A stretch of 64,000 nucleotides of DNA from Spirosoma pollinicola. Lineage in GTDB: Bacteria > Bacteroidota > Bacteroidia > Cytophagales > Spirosomataceae. This document shows positions 1-7,398 of the stretch, in pieces; the stretch's first letter is position 1, and the number at the start of each line of letters is the position of its first letter. Both the position numbers and the translations under genes were made by a program. The DNA is taken from positions 4,078,501-4,142,500 of the forward strand of contig NZ_CP025096.1 in NCBI RefSeq assembly GCF_002831565.1, in the 5' to 3' direction. The notes under the pieces are model-generated. The model did not search any database and had not been told where the DNA came from. It worked only from the letters and a program-made list of their open reading frames with translations.

Positions 1-166
1 GGTTTGCCAACGTCGGATAGCGGTCATAACTAAGCTCATTCGTAACGAAAGCCGCAATCAGAATACAGCAGCTAATCCCGACGGCCAGACCTACAATGTT
101 AATGAATGAAAAAACCTTGTTTTTCATCAGGTTCCGCCACGAAATTTTGAAATAGTTTCTGATCAT
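1..166 (-). CDS. FtsX/MacB-type ABC permease, N-terminal part only (cut by window edge)
   Basis: The minus strand reads from an ATG at 166 to the left edge and encodes about 55 residues beginning MIRNYFKISWRNLMKNK. It has the family's cationic amphipathic N-terminus, one membrane segment at about residues 20-42, and the ELSYDRY motif that follows TM1 in this family. This is the start of a tenth permease like its neighbours; the rest lies outside the window. A 106-base spacer with a repeat separates it from the next permease upstream. The function is by family: inner-membrane subunit of a MacB-like ABC transporter without a fused ATPase. Confidence 0.85.
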   Translation of the reverse strand, partial: MIRNYFKISWRNLMKNKVFSFINIVGLAVGISCCILIAAFVTNELSYDRYPTLAN

Positions 167-172
167 GTTTGT

Positions 173-271
173 GTAGAGCCGCAATCCCTTGCGGCTGTTT
201 GGCGTCAGCAATTTTGGCGTTAATAAAAAACTATCCGGGTGCTGAGACGCGAAGTATCTCGTCTCTACACA
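173..271. repeat. Intergenic palindromic repeat with GTAGAGCCGC core and GTGTAGAG/CTCTACAC ends
   Basis: The spacer between two permeases begins with GTGTAGAGCCGC followed by AATCCCTTGCGGCT, and ends with CGTCTCTACAC, so its ends are inverted repeats of about 8 bases. An internal stem is GAGACG...CGTCTC (245-268). The same left part (GTAGAGCCGCAATCCCTTGC) recurs at 7263-7282 and a degenerate copy at 9847. This looks like a dispersed REP/MITE-like element; it may also work as a transcript end. Confidence 0.6.
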
Positions 272-272
272 G

Positions 273-2693
273 TTATTCCGAACGCAATGATTTTACCGGA
301 TTCATCAACGCAGCTTTCACGCTTTGAAAACTGACCGTTAGTAGGGCAATCAGTACCGTCAGGCCACCGGCCAGCAGGAATACCCACCAATGGATATCGG
401 TACGGTAGGCGAAGTCGCTGAGCCAGGTGTGCATGGCATACCAGGCTACGGGCGAGGCAATGACCAGCGCGACCAATACCAGTTTCATGAAGTCCTGGGA
501 AAATAGAGCCACCAGGCTTAGTTCAGAGGCACCCAGCACTTTGCGAATGCCGATTTCCTTGGTCCGCTGCTCCGCCATGAACATCGACAGACCAAACAAA
601 CCCAGGCAGGAAATTAAGATAGCCACCCCCGCGAAGATGCTGAACAGCGTCTGCTGTGTTTGCTCACGGGCGTAGAGCCGGTCAAAGCGGGTGTCCAGAA
701 ACTGATAGTCGAACGGACGTTGCGGAAAATAGCGTTTCCAGACCGACTCGACCTGCTGAATACTCGCCGTAACGTTCCCGTTGAGGGGTATCGAAATCCA
801 GTTGAGCTGGCGGGGCGTCAGGATCATGGCCAGCGCGGCCACCTGCTGGTGTAAGGACTCGAAGTGGTAATCTTTCGTTACGCCAATGATCTGGCCTTTG
901 GCGGGTCCATACTGAAACGGTTTGCCAATGGCCTGCTCGGGTGTCCAGCCCAGTTGCCGGGCCGCCGTTTCGTTCAGCACGATCATCGACGTATCGGTGG
1001 AGTAGGCGCGGGAGAAATTACGTCCGGCCGCCATACCGATCTGATAGGCCGGAATGAAATCGTAATCGACGCGCAGACCGCGCAGGTTAATTTTTACGGG
1101 GGCCATACTATCGCCTTTCATGGCCATACCGCCGTATGAGTCGAGCAGCCGCCCCGACGGTACCCGCGACGAGCGGCCCATGTCGCGCACCGCACCCGTT
1201 TGTACCAGTTGCTGTTTGAGCGTTTCGTAATTCGTTGTCGAATCACCAATGTCAGGCATAAGCAGTACCTGGTCTTTGGCGTAGCCCAGCCGGTAATTCT
1301 GAATGTACTTCATCTGGTTGTAGACTATTGCCGTGCTGATAATGAGCACAATGGCAATGGCAAACTGCGTGATGACCAACACCTGCCGCAGCTTGCCGGT
1401 ACGCATGGTCGAGGCAATCTGCCCTTTCAGGACGCCCAATGGCCGGAAGGAGGTGAGGAAGAACGCGGGGTAACTACCGGCCACCAAGCCGGTCAATAGT
1501 GTAATGCCGACGAGGACACTCAGAAAGATTGGGTCCAGCAATTGTTGAAACGATAACTGTTTCTGCGTGAAGGCGTTCAGCACTGGTAAACAGAGGATAA
1601 GCAATACTATCGCAATGCCCAGGGCAAATGTCACCAGGAGAATTGACTCGCTCAAAAACTGTCCAATGAGCTGGGAACGCAAAGCCCCTACAACCTTGCG
1701 CATCCCAACCTCTTTGGCCCGCCCTGCCGACCGGGCTGTTGCCAGATTCATGTAGTTGATGCAGGCAATGAGCAGAATGAATAAACCAATGGCCGAAAAC
1801 AGATAAATATAACTCATGTCGCCGGTTGGTTCCACTTCGGAATCGGTATGCGACTTCAGGTGAATGTCGGTGAGTTTTTGCAGGTTCAGCACCGAAAAAG
1901 AGGATGCTTTACGCCCTTCTTCTGCTGGAACATACTTATCCTGAAAAGCGGGGAAAGCAGCTTCCATCCGCTGCGGATCACCGCCCGGCTTCAGGAGCAC
2001 ATAGGTGTTGAATGAGTTGTTGCTCCAATTGGTCCGAAGCCCTTCGGCACCATAAACGCGGGGGTCGTTGAAGGTGGAGAACGATAAGAGGAAGCTCGGG
2101 TGAAAATGCGATTGTGCGGGCAGCGGTTCATAAACCCCCGTAACGGTCAGGTCAAACTGATCATTCAGCCGAACGGTTTTGCCGACTGGCGATCCGGCGT
2201 TCCGGTTCTCGTTGCCGAAGTATTTCTCTGCCATTGGCCGGGAGAGCATAATCGAAAACGGATTTACGAGGGCCTGATCGGGGTTGCCGCTGATAAGGTC
2301 AAAGTCAAATACCTTGAACAGATTCGCTTCGGCAAAGAACATATCTTCTTCATTGAACGAGTGTTCACCGTATTTTATCAGCCCCCCGTTGTCGATGGTC
2401 CGCACCACTTGTTCCGCTTCGGGGAAATCCTGCTTGATGAGTGGCCCAAAGGGTGGCGCGGCCTGCGCCAGCCGCAGCGAAGCGGTGCCTTCCGTTGACA
2501 GAAACGTGCGCGTCAGGCGGTACGTCCGGTCGGCATGGGTGTTGTAGCGGTCATAACTCAACTCATCCTGCACATAAAGCGCTATAAGCAGGAAGCAGGC
2601 CAGCCCAACGGCAACGCCCGTAATGTTGATAAAACTGAATGATTTATGTTTCCGCAAGTTGCGAAAGGCGATGAGGAAATAATTGCGTAGCAT
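273..2693 (-). CDS. FtsX/MacB-type ABC transporter permease (806 aa)
   Basis: This is a full-length member of the duplicated-FtsX permease family. TM1 lies at about residues 21-41 and is followed by the ELSYDRY motif. A large periplasmic MacB-like domain reaches to about 285. The first FtsX block carries ACINYMNLATARS and RAKEVGMRKVVGA, a second periplasmic domain follows, and the last FtsX block carries EQRTKEIGIRKVLGAS. It ends in NPVKSLRSE. There is no ATP-binding domain, so an ATPase must be supplied from elsewhere; the only one in the window is at 35631-36308. MacB relatives couple ATP hydrolysis to periplasmic extrusion of lipids, peptides or drugs; the substrate here is unknown. A 19-base palindrome lies 15 bases upstream of the start. 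Confidence 0.93.
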   Translation of the reverse strand: MLRNYFLIAFRNLRKHKSFSFINITGVAVGLACFLLIALYVQDELSYDRYNTHADRTYRLTRTFLSTEGTASLRLAQAAPPFGPLIKQDFPEAEQVVRTIDNGGLIKYGEHSFNEEDMFFAEANLFKVFDFDLISGNPDQALVNPFSIMLSRPMAEKYFGNENRNAGSPVGKTVRLNDQFDLTVTGVYEPLPAQSHFHPSFLLSFSTFNDPRVYGAEGLRTNWSNNSFNTYVLLKPGGDPQRMEAAFPAFQDKYVPAEEGRKASSFSVLNLQKLTDIHLKSHTDSEVEPTGDMSYIYLFSAIGLFILLIACINYMNLATARSAGRAKEVGMRKVVGALRSQLIGQFLSESILLVTFALGIAIVLLILCLPVLNAFTQKQLSFQQLLDPIFLSVLVGITLLTGLVAGSYPAFFLTSFRPLGVLKGQIASTMRTGKLRQVLVITQFAIAIVLIISTAIVYNQMKYIQNYRLGYAKDQVLLMPDIGDSTTNYETLKQQLVQTGAVRDMGRSSRVPSGRLLDSYGGMAMKGDSMAPVKINLRGLRVDYDFIPAYQIGMAAGRNFSRAYSTDTSMIVLNETAARQLGWTPEQAIGKPFQYGPAKGQIIGVTKDYHFESLHQQVAALAMILTPRQLNWISIPLNGNVTASIQQVESVWKRYFPQRPFDYQFLDTRFDRLYAREQTQQTLFSIFAGVAILISCLGLFGLSMFMAEQRTKEIGIRKVLGASELSLVALFSQDFMKLVLVALVIASPVAWYAMHTWLSDFAYRTDIHWWVFLLAGGLTVLIALLTVSFQSVKAALMNPVKSLRSE

Positions 2694-2708
2694 AAATCAG
2701 GCAGGGTT

Positions 2709-2727
2709 GAGTATGTACAACATACTC
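2709..2727. promoter_or_regulatory. Operator-like palindrome upstream of the permease at 273-2693
   Basis: GAGTATGTACAACATACTC is a perfect 8+3+8 inverted repeat 15 bases before the ATG of the minus-strand permease. Its size and place suit a dimeric repressor site, or a hairpin in the leader. No regulator for it is identified. Confidence 0.4.
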
Positions 2728-2848
2728 GTATGCCAAATGCCGTACCAGAAAGATAAGTTGTTGATTTGTAGGTGATTTTCTTTGTGGTATATAAAACAAA
2801 TGTCCGCAAACGGACGCCGGGCGTACAGTTGCGGACAAGTGGTATTAA

Positions 2849-2931
2849 GTAAATGGATAATGTAAAATGTACAATGAAAAACTACTGATTGCCCATCTGT
2901 AATCATTTCACATTATCCATTATCCATTTAC
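2849..2931. repeat. Inverted repeat GTAAATGGATAATG ... CATTATCCATTTAC
   Basis: The 14-base arms at 2849-2862 and 2918-2931 are perfect inverted copies. The right arm carries an extra unit of the ATTATCC motif. The repeat ends at the base before the stop codon of the minus-strand gene at 2932-3402, so it probably forms the 3' end of that transcript. ATTATCCATT-type repeats are common between genes in Bacteroidota. Confidence 0.6.
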
Positions 2932-3402
2932 CTAGCATCCATCTTTGGCTTTTGTCAAAAAGGATAAAATGTTCGTCTCAAAAGGGGACTTTAGTTCAAT
3001 ATTCCGGCGGGTTCCCTCATCGCTTTTGCGAACGGGCTCAATGATCAGGTGGTCGCCAAACCGCGCAAGTGCCAGCACCGACGATATTTCAATAGACACC
3101 ACAGACCGGGTGGAGTCTGATACACCCTGAGTGACCAGTTTACCATTTCGGCGCAGATAGATTCGGAAAGGAATTTTTTCAAGGGCCGCCGTTTTCTTAT
3201 CGGCCACAACCACTGATAACTGTCCTTTGCTGTAGATGGAAAAATTCGAGTAATTAGTGGGTTTGTCGTCCAGCAACAACGGGTTGCAGTAGAAATTAAC
3301 CTCGTGAGCAGCCGCCGTTTTGGTTTGGCCAAACGCACTCATCGTCGACTGGAGCAGCGTGATCAACACGATCAATTGCCAGATTATTCGTTGTTGTTTC
3401 AT
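2932..3402 (-). CDS. Secreted protein of unknown function (156 aa)
   Basis: Residues 1-25 form a signal peptide: a basic start (MKQQR), a hydrophobic core, and an AFGQ cleavage region. The mature part is about 130 residues, probably beta-rich, with one internal and one C-terminal cysteine (the final residue). I do not recognise a family. The content (segments such as FSIYSKGQLSVVV and RIYLRRNGK) resembles the small GldM-like or carrier-type beta-sandwich proteins of Bacteroidota, but this is a weak impression. It stands alone between a permease and a divergent protease-like gene. A -7 box candidate lies upstream at 3452-3459. Confidence 0.7.
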   Translation of the reverse strand: MKQQRIIWQLIVLITLLQSTMSAFGQTKTAAAHEVNFYCNPLLLDDKPTNYSNFSIYSKGQLSVVVADKKTAALEKIPFRIYLRRNGKLVTQGVSDSTRSVVSIEISSVLALARFGDHLIIEPVRKSDEGTRRNIELKSPFETNILSFLTKAKDGC

Positions 3403-3451
3403 AAGACTACACGTGTATGGTTTGCAAGTAGATACGGATCAATTAGTGAAC

Positions 3452-3459
3452 CAAATGTA
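3452..3459 (-). promoter_or_regulatory. Candidate -7 box (TACATTTG) for the secreted protein gene
   Basis: On the minus strand this reads TACATTTG, matching the Bacteroidota TAnnTTTG consensus, about 50 bases before the ATG at 3402. No clear -33 element is visible. Confidence 0.35.
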
Positions 3460-3632
3460 GCTCCTTGTTTTGTCGGAGTTGAAAAGGCGTTGTAAAATAA
3501 TGTAAAGGAATTGTAAAAGACAGAGTTTGTCCTGGCGAGCGAGCATATAGACGCTGATTATAGGCTATTGGAGGAAGCTCTAGCACCATAGAAGAACTTT
3601 AATTGAATGAAAAAGTAGCCTAATCGCAACCT

Positions 3633-3650
3633 ATGCTTTAGCTAAAGCAT
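3633..3650. promoter_or_regulatory. 18-base perfect palindrome upstream of the S41 gene
   Basis: ATGCTTTAGCTAAAGCAT is self-complementary over its whole length and lies 39 bases upstream of the ATG at 3690. It could be an operator or a dispersed palindrome. Nothing in the sequence decides which. Confidence 0.35.
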
Positions 3651-3689
3651 CTTCTCAAAAATAATTAGTATAGCAATACATACTGTTCT

Positions 3690-4802
3690 ATGTTTCAGCG
3701 AATAAGAATTGTAGTGACCCTATTTAGTTGCTTGCTGACCGGTGTAAGCCTTGCCCAAACTGAGCGAAAATTATCGTCAACCTGCGCCTGTTCAACGGTT
3801 CTCGAAGAAACTATTGATAAGGTCAGTCGGATCTATGCTGGTTTTGATGATAAAGTCAACGCCCAAACCAAACCTCAATATGATCGACTCCTGCAACTGG
3901 TTCGGCAGCAGGCTAAACAAACGGACGCACAGGCTGCCTGTCTGGCTACCTTGAGAACATACACCAGCTTTTTCAAGGATAGCCACGTAGCTATTATCTG
4001 GAATAAATCGGGGGCAAAGGCTGTTTTGTATTCGGAAGCGGTTAAAGATCGTTCGGATCTGGTCGAATTCAAACAACTCAACAGCGACTATATCTACCTC
4101 AAACTAGCGCTTTTCAATCAGCGGGAGGTTGACAAACTCGATAGTTTACTACGTGCCAACAAGGATCTGGTTGCTAAAACGCCTAACCTGATTTTTGATC
4201 TTCGCGGCAATGGCGGAGGCACTGGCAGTACCAGTGAGGAAATGATCAACCTTATTTACACAAACCCAATCATCTATCCAGCCTGGGATTACCGGTCGAG
4301 TCCTGAACGAATTGAAAACCTTTTAAAGGAATTGGAGGGCTACAAAAAAGATACCGTGGCGAATGCTTTTTTCTATCAACGCGCCAAACGATTACTGGAC
4401 GATATGAAAGCCAAACCGGGCGCTATGGTCCGGGAAGGAGAAGCCTTAACACGAACGGCTAACGTCGATCTGGCGGCTAACCCAAAACGAGTCGCTTTTT
4501 TGATTGATAAAGGCTGTGCCAGTTCTACAGAATTCCTTGTCTTTGAAGGTAAACAGAGTAAGAAAGTCACGCTGTTCGGGACAAATACACTTGGCGTAAT
4601 GGATTATGGGAGTGACCAAAAATTTGATTTATGCGATGGTACGTTCAATCTGGCCGTACCCTGGGGACGTAATGGGTGGGTGCGCCAATATCGAATCGAC
4701 AACATCGGATTTGCACCCGATGTGCGAATTCCCGCCAGCGAAACGGATTGGGTAGGATTTGTTCAACGATACTACCAAAAAATGAAGGCTGGGAAGAAAT
4801 AG
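3690..4802 (+). CDS. Secreted S41 (C-terminal processing/tricorn-type) peptidase family protein (370 aa)
   Basis: Residues 1-22 are a signal peptide ending SLAQ, so the protein is exported. The S41 features are KDSHV at 96-100, the conserved strand-loop DLRGNGGG at 170-177, and the nucleophile region GCASSTE at 275-281 with Ser278/279 as the likely catalytic residue. No PDZ domain is obvious, and the N-terminal region (30-90) is a short helical domain with CAC near 32-34. Family members cleave C-termini or peptides in the periplasm. Its stop is 45 bases from the stop of the convergent permease at 4848. Family assignment is firm; the substrate is unknown. Confidence 0.85.
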   Translation: MFQRIRIVVTLFSCLLTGVSLAQTERKLSSTCACSTVLEETIDKVSRIYAGFDDKVNAQTKPQYDRLLQLVRQQAKQTDAQAACLATLRTYTSFFKDSHVAIIWNKSGAKAVLYSEAVKDRSDLVEFKQLNSDYIYLKLALFNQREVDKLDSLLRANKDLVAKTPNLIFDLRGNGGGTGSTSEEMINLIYTNPIIYPAWDYRSSPERIENLLKELEGYKKDTVANAFFYQRAKRLLDDMKAKPGAMVREGEALTRTANVDLAANPKRVAFLIDKGCASSTEFLVFEGKQSKKVTLFGTNTLGVMDYGSDQKFDLCDGTFNLAVPWGRNGWVRQYRIDNIGFAPDVRIPASETDWVGFVQRYYQKMKAGKK

Positions 4803-4847
4803 CGAGATGCTTCTCATGTGCAGGGAGTTGGTGTAGAATAAAAAACG

Positions 4848-7250
4848 TTACTCACTTCGCAAACTCTTCACCGGATTCACCAAAGCTGCTTTCACGCTCT
4901 GGAAACTCACCGTTAGCAACGCAATGCTCACGGACAGCACACCCGCCAGCACGAATATCCACCAGGCGATGTCGATTTTATACGCGAAGTCCTGTAGCCA
5001 CTGGTTCATGACCCACCACGCCAGCGGACTGGCAATGACAATGGCAACACCTACCAGTTTTAAAAACTCGGTGGAGAGGAGAGCCACAATGCTGGCGACA
5101 CTGGCCCCAAGCACTTTCCGAATGCCTATTTCTTTAGTGCGCTGGCCGACAATGTGCAATACCAGCCCATACAACCCCAGGCAGCAGATCAGGATGGCAA
5201 TGCCCGTGAAGGCGTTAATGAGCCGGGCGATCAGGTTTTCAGTCTCGTAAAACTTCGCTACCTGATCGTCCAGAAACTGATATTCGAACACTTCGTCAGG
5301 ATATATTTGTTGCCACGTTTGCCGAATGCGCTGAAGCGTCTGCACCGGATGCTGGCCCGTGATCCGGATTCCCGCCCGGGCATACCAATCGGCTTTGCTG
5401 GCAATTAAACACGGTCCTATCGCTTCCCGAAGCGATTTCTGATGGAAGTCCTTTACGATGCCTACAATGGGCAGGGGAACCGGAGAGTGATAGTACTGTA
5501 ATTTTTTGCCGATTATCTGCCGTGAATCACTAAAGCCAAGCTGATGAGCGAGGGATTCATTGACGAGGTATTCGCGGATGGTGTCACTCTGCACGATGTT
5601 GCGTCCGGCAACCAGCGTCAATCCGTATGTAGGTACATAGTCGGCATCGGCCAGCCGTTCCCGAACGGGGAATGCCGACCATTCATTGCTGCCATTGAAC
5701 TTGATGGAGCCGCCGTACATCTGGTCGCTGGCAGGTGGGCGATGGCTGAAACTGACCGATTGAATATCGGTATACTGGGAGAGTTTTTGTTTGAACGCTT
5801 CCAGACGCACCTGCTGGTTGACGGGCATCGTAACCACTACAATGTTGTCTTTCCGAAAACCCAAATCGGCCCGTTGTATGTATCGAATCTGATTCGCCAC
5901 GACCAGCGAGCCAATAATTAATGCCTGACAAACGACAAACTGACTCACAACCAGCACCCGCCGAACCGTAAAGCCGCCCCCCGAGGCACCGGTAAGTTTA
6001 CCTTTCAGTGCTGTCCAGGGCGAAATCCCCGATAGTACCGCAGCCGGATAGCCACCGGCAATCAGGACGATGCCCGCCAGCAGTAACCCGACGAAAAGGG
6101 TCGTCGGTCCGTCAAGCCGGAAGGCTAATGGTACTTGAACCCAGTCGGCGAAGAAGGGGAGTAGGATGGCAACCAGCAGCAGGGCCAGCGCGGCAGCGGC
6201 AAAAACGATCAGGCTCGTTTCCAGCAGAAACTGACCAATCAACTGACTCCGCGAACTGCCCAGCGTTTTGCGAACACCCACTTCTTTACCCCGCCGGAGC
6301 GCCTGTGCCGTAGCCAGATTGATGAAATTGATGCAGGCCGCCACAATCAGTAACACGCCGATGACGCCCAGCGACCAGATCAGGGAAGCCCGAATTGTCT
6401 CGCCACCCCGCTTTATGTCGGTGTGGATTTCCCGCAGCGGTTGAGCATGGAACTGGAACACCTTCGCATCGACTCCGTAATGCTTTTTAGCGAGCGCGGG
6501 AAATGATTGTTCCAGACTTGTAGCCGCTTGTGAATTTTTGAGGGTTGCGTAAACCCGGTTGGTGCTGTTCAGGAACCACCAGGTATTGACTTCATTTTTG
6601 GGGTCAAACTGCTTCAGGGTGGCTATGGAAATGAACAGCCCCAGATTGGTGTCGGTCATGGGCGGTGGGTCGGCCAGGACGCCCGTAATCGTGACATCGG
6701 TTTTGTTGTCGAGGGTCAGCGTTTGCCCGATTGGATTGGCAGTACCGAAGTATTTTTTCGCCCAGGTTTCGGTCAATACGGCACTGTTGGGGGCGCGTAG
6801 AGCTGTTTTAGGATTTCCCTGTAGCCACGTGTAATCCAGCACATCAAACCACTCCGGCTCTACTAGTCCTGTACCTTTGTGTTCCCGAAAGCGCAGCGGT
6901 GCCGATTGATCTGTATTGGGTTGTTTGACGCTAACGGTAAGCTCCCGATTCATCATTAAAAAAGCTGCCTGTTCTACTTGCGGATAGTCTTTCCGCAGGG
7001 CTTCTGCCAGGGGCATCGGCGACTCCGGATTATACTCAATAGACCCATCGTCGAGGTGCAGATCGGTATTGATTCGAACGATACGGTCGAGTTTCACGTG
7101 ATGCCGGTCAATACTGATATGGTGGCGCAGGAACAGGAAAATGAGCAGCCCACCAGCCATGCCAACCGACAGGCCAACGATGTTTAAAATCGTATAACTG
7201 CGTTGCGAACGCAAGTTTCGAAGGGCGATTTTGAGGTAAAATTGAAGCAT
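4848..7250 (-). CDS. FtsX/MacB-type ABC transporter permease (800 aa)
   Basis: I place the start at 7250 (MLQFYLKIALRNLRSQRS), because every neighbour begins with this M-x-x-Y-L-K-I-A-x-R-N pattern; an in-frame ATG at 7301 would add 17 residues inside the upstream repeat. TM1 is at about 22-42. The usual ELSYDR motif is replaced by HHISIDRHH. The first FtsX signature is AACINFINLATAQALRRGKEVGVRKTLGSS and the second EIGIRKVLGASVASIVALLS. It ends ALVNPVKSLRSE. It is one of the more divergent copies in the periplasmic domains. The first signature is given here as separate motifs: CINFINLATAQ and GKEVGVRKTLG. Confidence 0.92.
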   Translation of the reverse strand: MLQFYLKIALRNLRSQRSYTILNIVGLSVGMAGGLLIFLFLRHHISIDRHHVKLDRIVRINTDLHLDDGSIEYNPESPMPLAEALRKDYPQVEQAAFLMMNRELTVSVKQPNTDQSAPLRFREHKGTGLVEPEWFDVLDYTWLQGNPKTALRAPNSAVLTETWAKKYFGTANPIGQTLTLDNKTDVTITGVLADPPPMTDTNLGLFISIATLKQFDPKNEVNTWWFLNSTNRVYATLKNSQAATSLEQSFPALAKKHYGVDAKVFQFHAQPLREIHTDIKRGGETIRASLIWSLGVIGVLLIVAACINFINLATAQALRRGKEVGVRKTLGSSRSQLIGQFLLETSLIVFAAAALALLLVAILLPFFADWVQVPLAFRLDGPTTLFVGLLLAGIVLIAGGYPAAVLSGISPWTALKGKLTGASGGGFTVRRVLVVSQFVVCQALIIGSLVVANQIRYIQRADLGFRKDNIVVVTMPVNQQVRLEAFKQKLSQYTDIQSVSFSHRPPASDQMYGGSIKFNGSNEWSAFPVRERLADADYVPTYGLTLVAGRNIVQSDTIREYLVNESLAHQLGFSDSRQIIGKKLQYYHSPVPLPIVGIVKDFHQKSLREAIGPCLIASKADWYARAGIRITGQHPVQTLQRIRQTWQQIYPDEVFEYQFLDDQVAKFYETENLIARLINAFTGIAILICCLGLYGLVLHIVGQRTKEIGIRKVLGASVASIVALLSTEFLKLVGVAIVIASPLAWWVMNQWLQDFAYKIDIAWWIFVLAGVLSVSIALLTVSFQSVKAALVNPVKSLRSE

Positions 7251-7262
7251 AGGTATTTCTTT

Positions 7263-7398
7263 GTAGAGCCGCAATCCCTTGCGGCTCCTATGCGTCAGCA
7301 ATTGTTACACCATTAGGTGTGAAGGATTGCTGATGATATAACTATTGCTATCGCAACATATTGCTGACGCGAAGGAGACGCGAAGGGTCGCGTCTCTA
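7263..7398. repeat. Second copy of the GTAGAGCCGC intergenic repeat
   Basis: Starting GTAGAGCCGCAATCCCTTGC (identical to 174-193), continuing with GCGTCAGCAATT, and ending GGGTCGCGTCTCTAC. Outer ends GTAGAG and CTCTAC are inverted. The layout matches the copy at 173-271, and both sit immediately upstream of one permease start and downstream of the next permease's stop. Confidence 0.6.

Noticed and set aside
2582..2906. Minus-strand open frames upstream of the first complete permease
   Set aside because: They cover a repeat and a palindrome, have no family pattern, and overlap one another in different frames.
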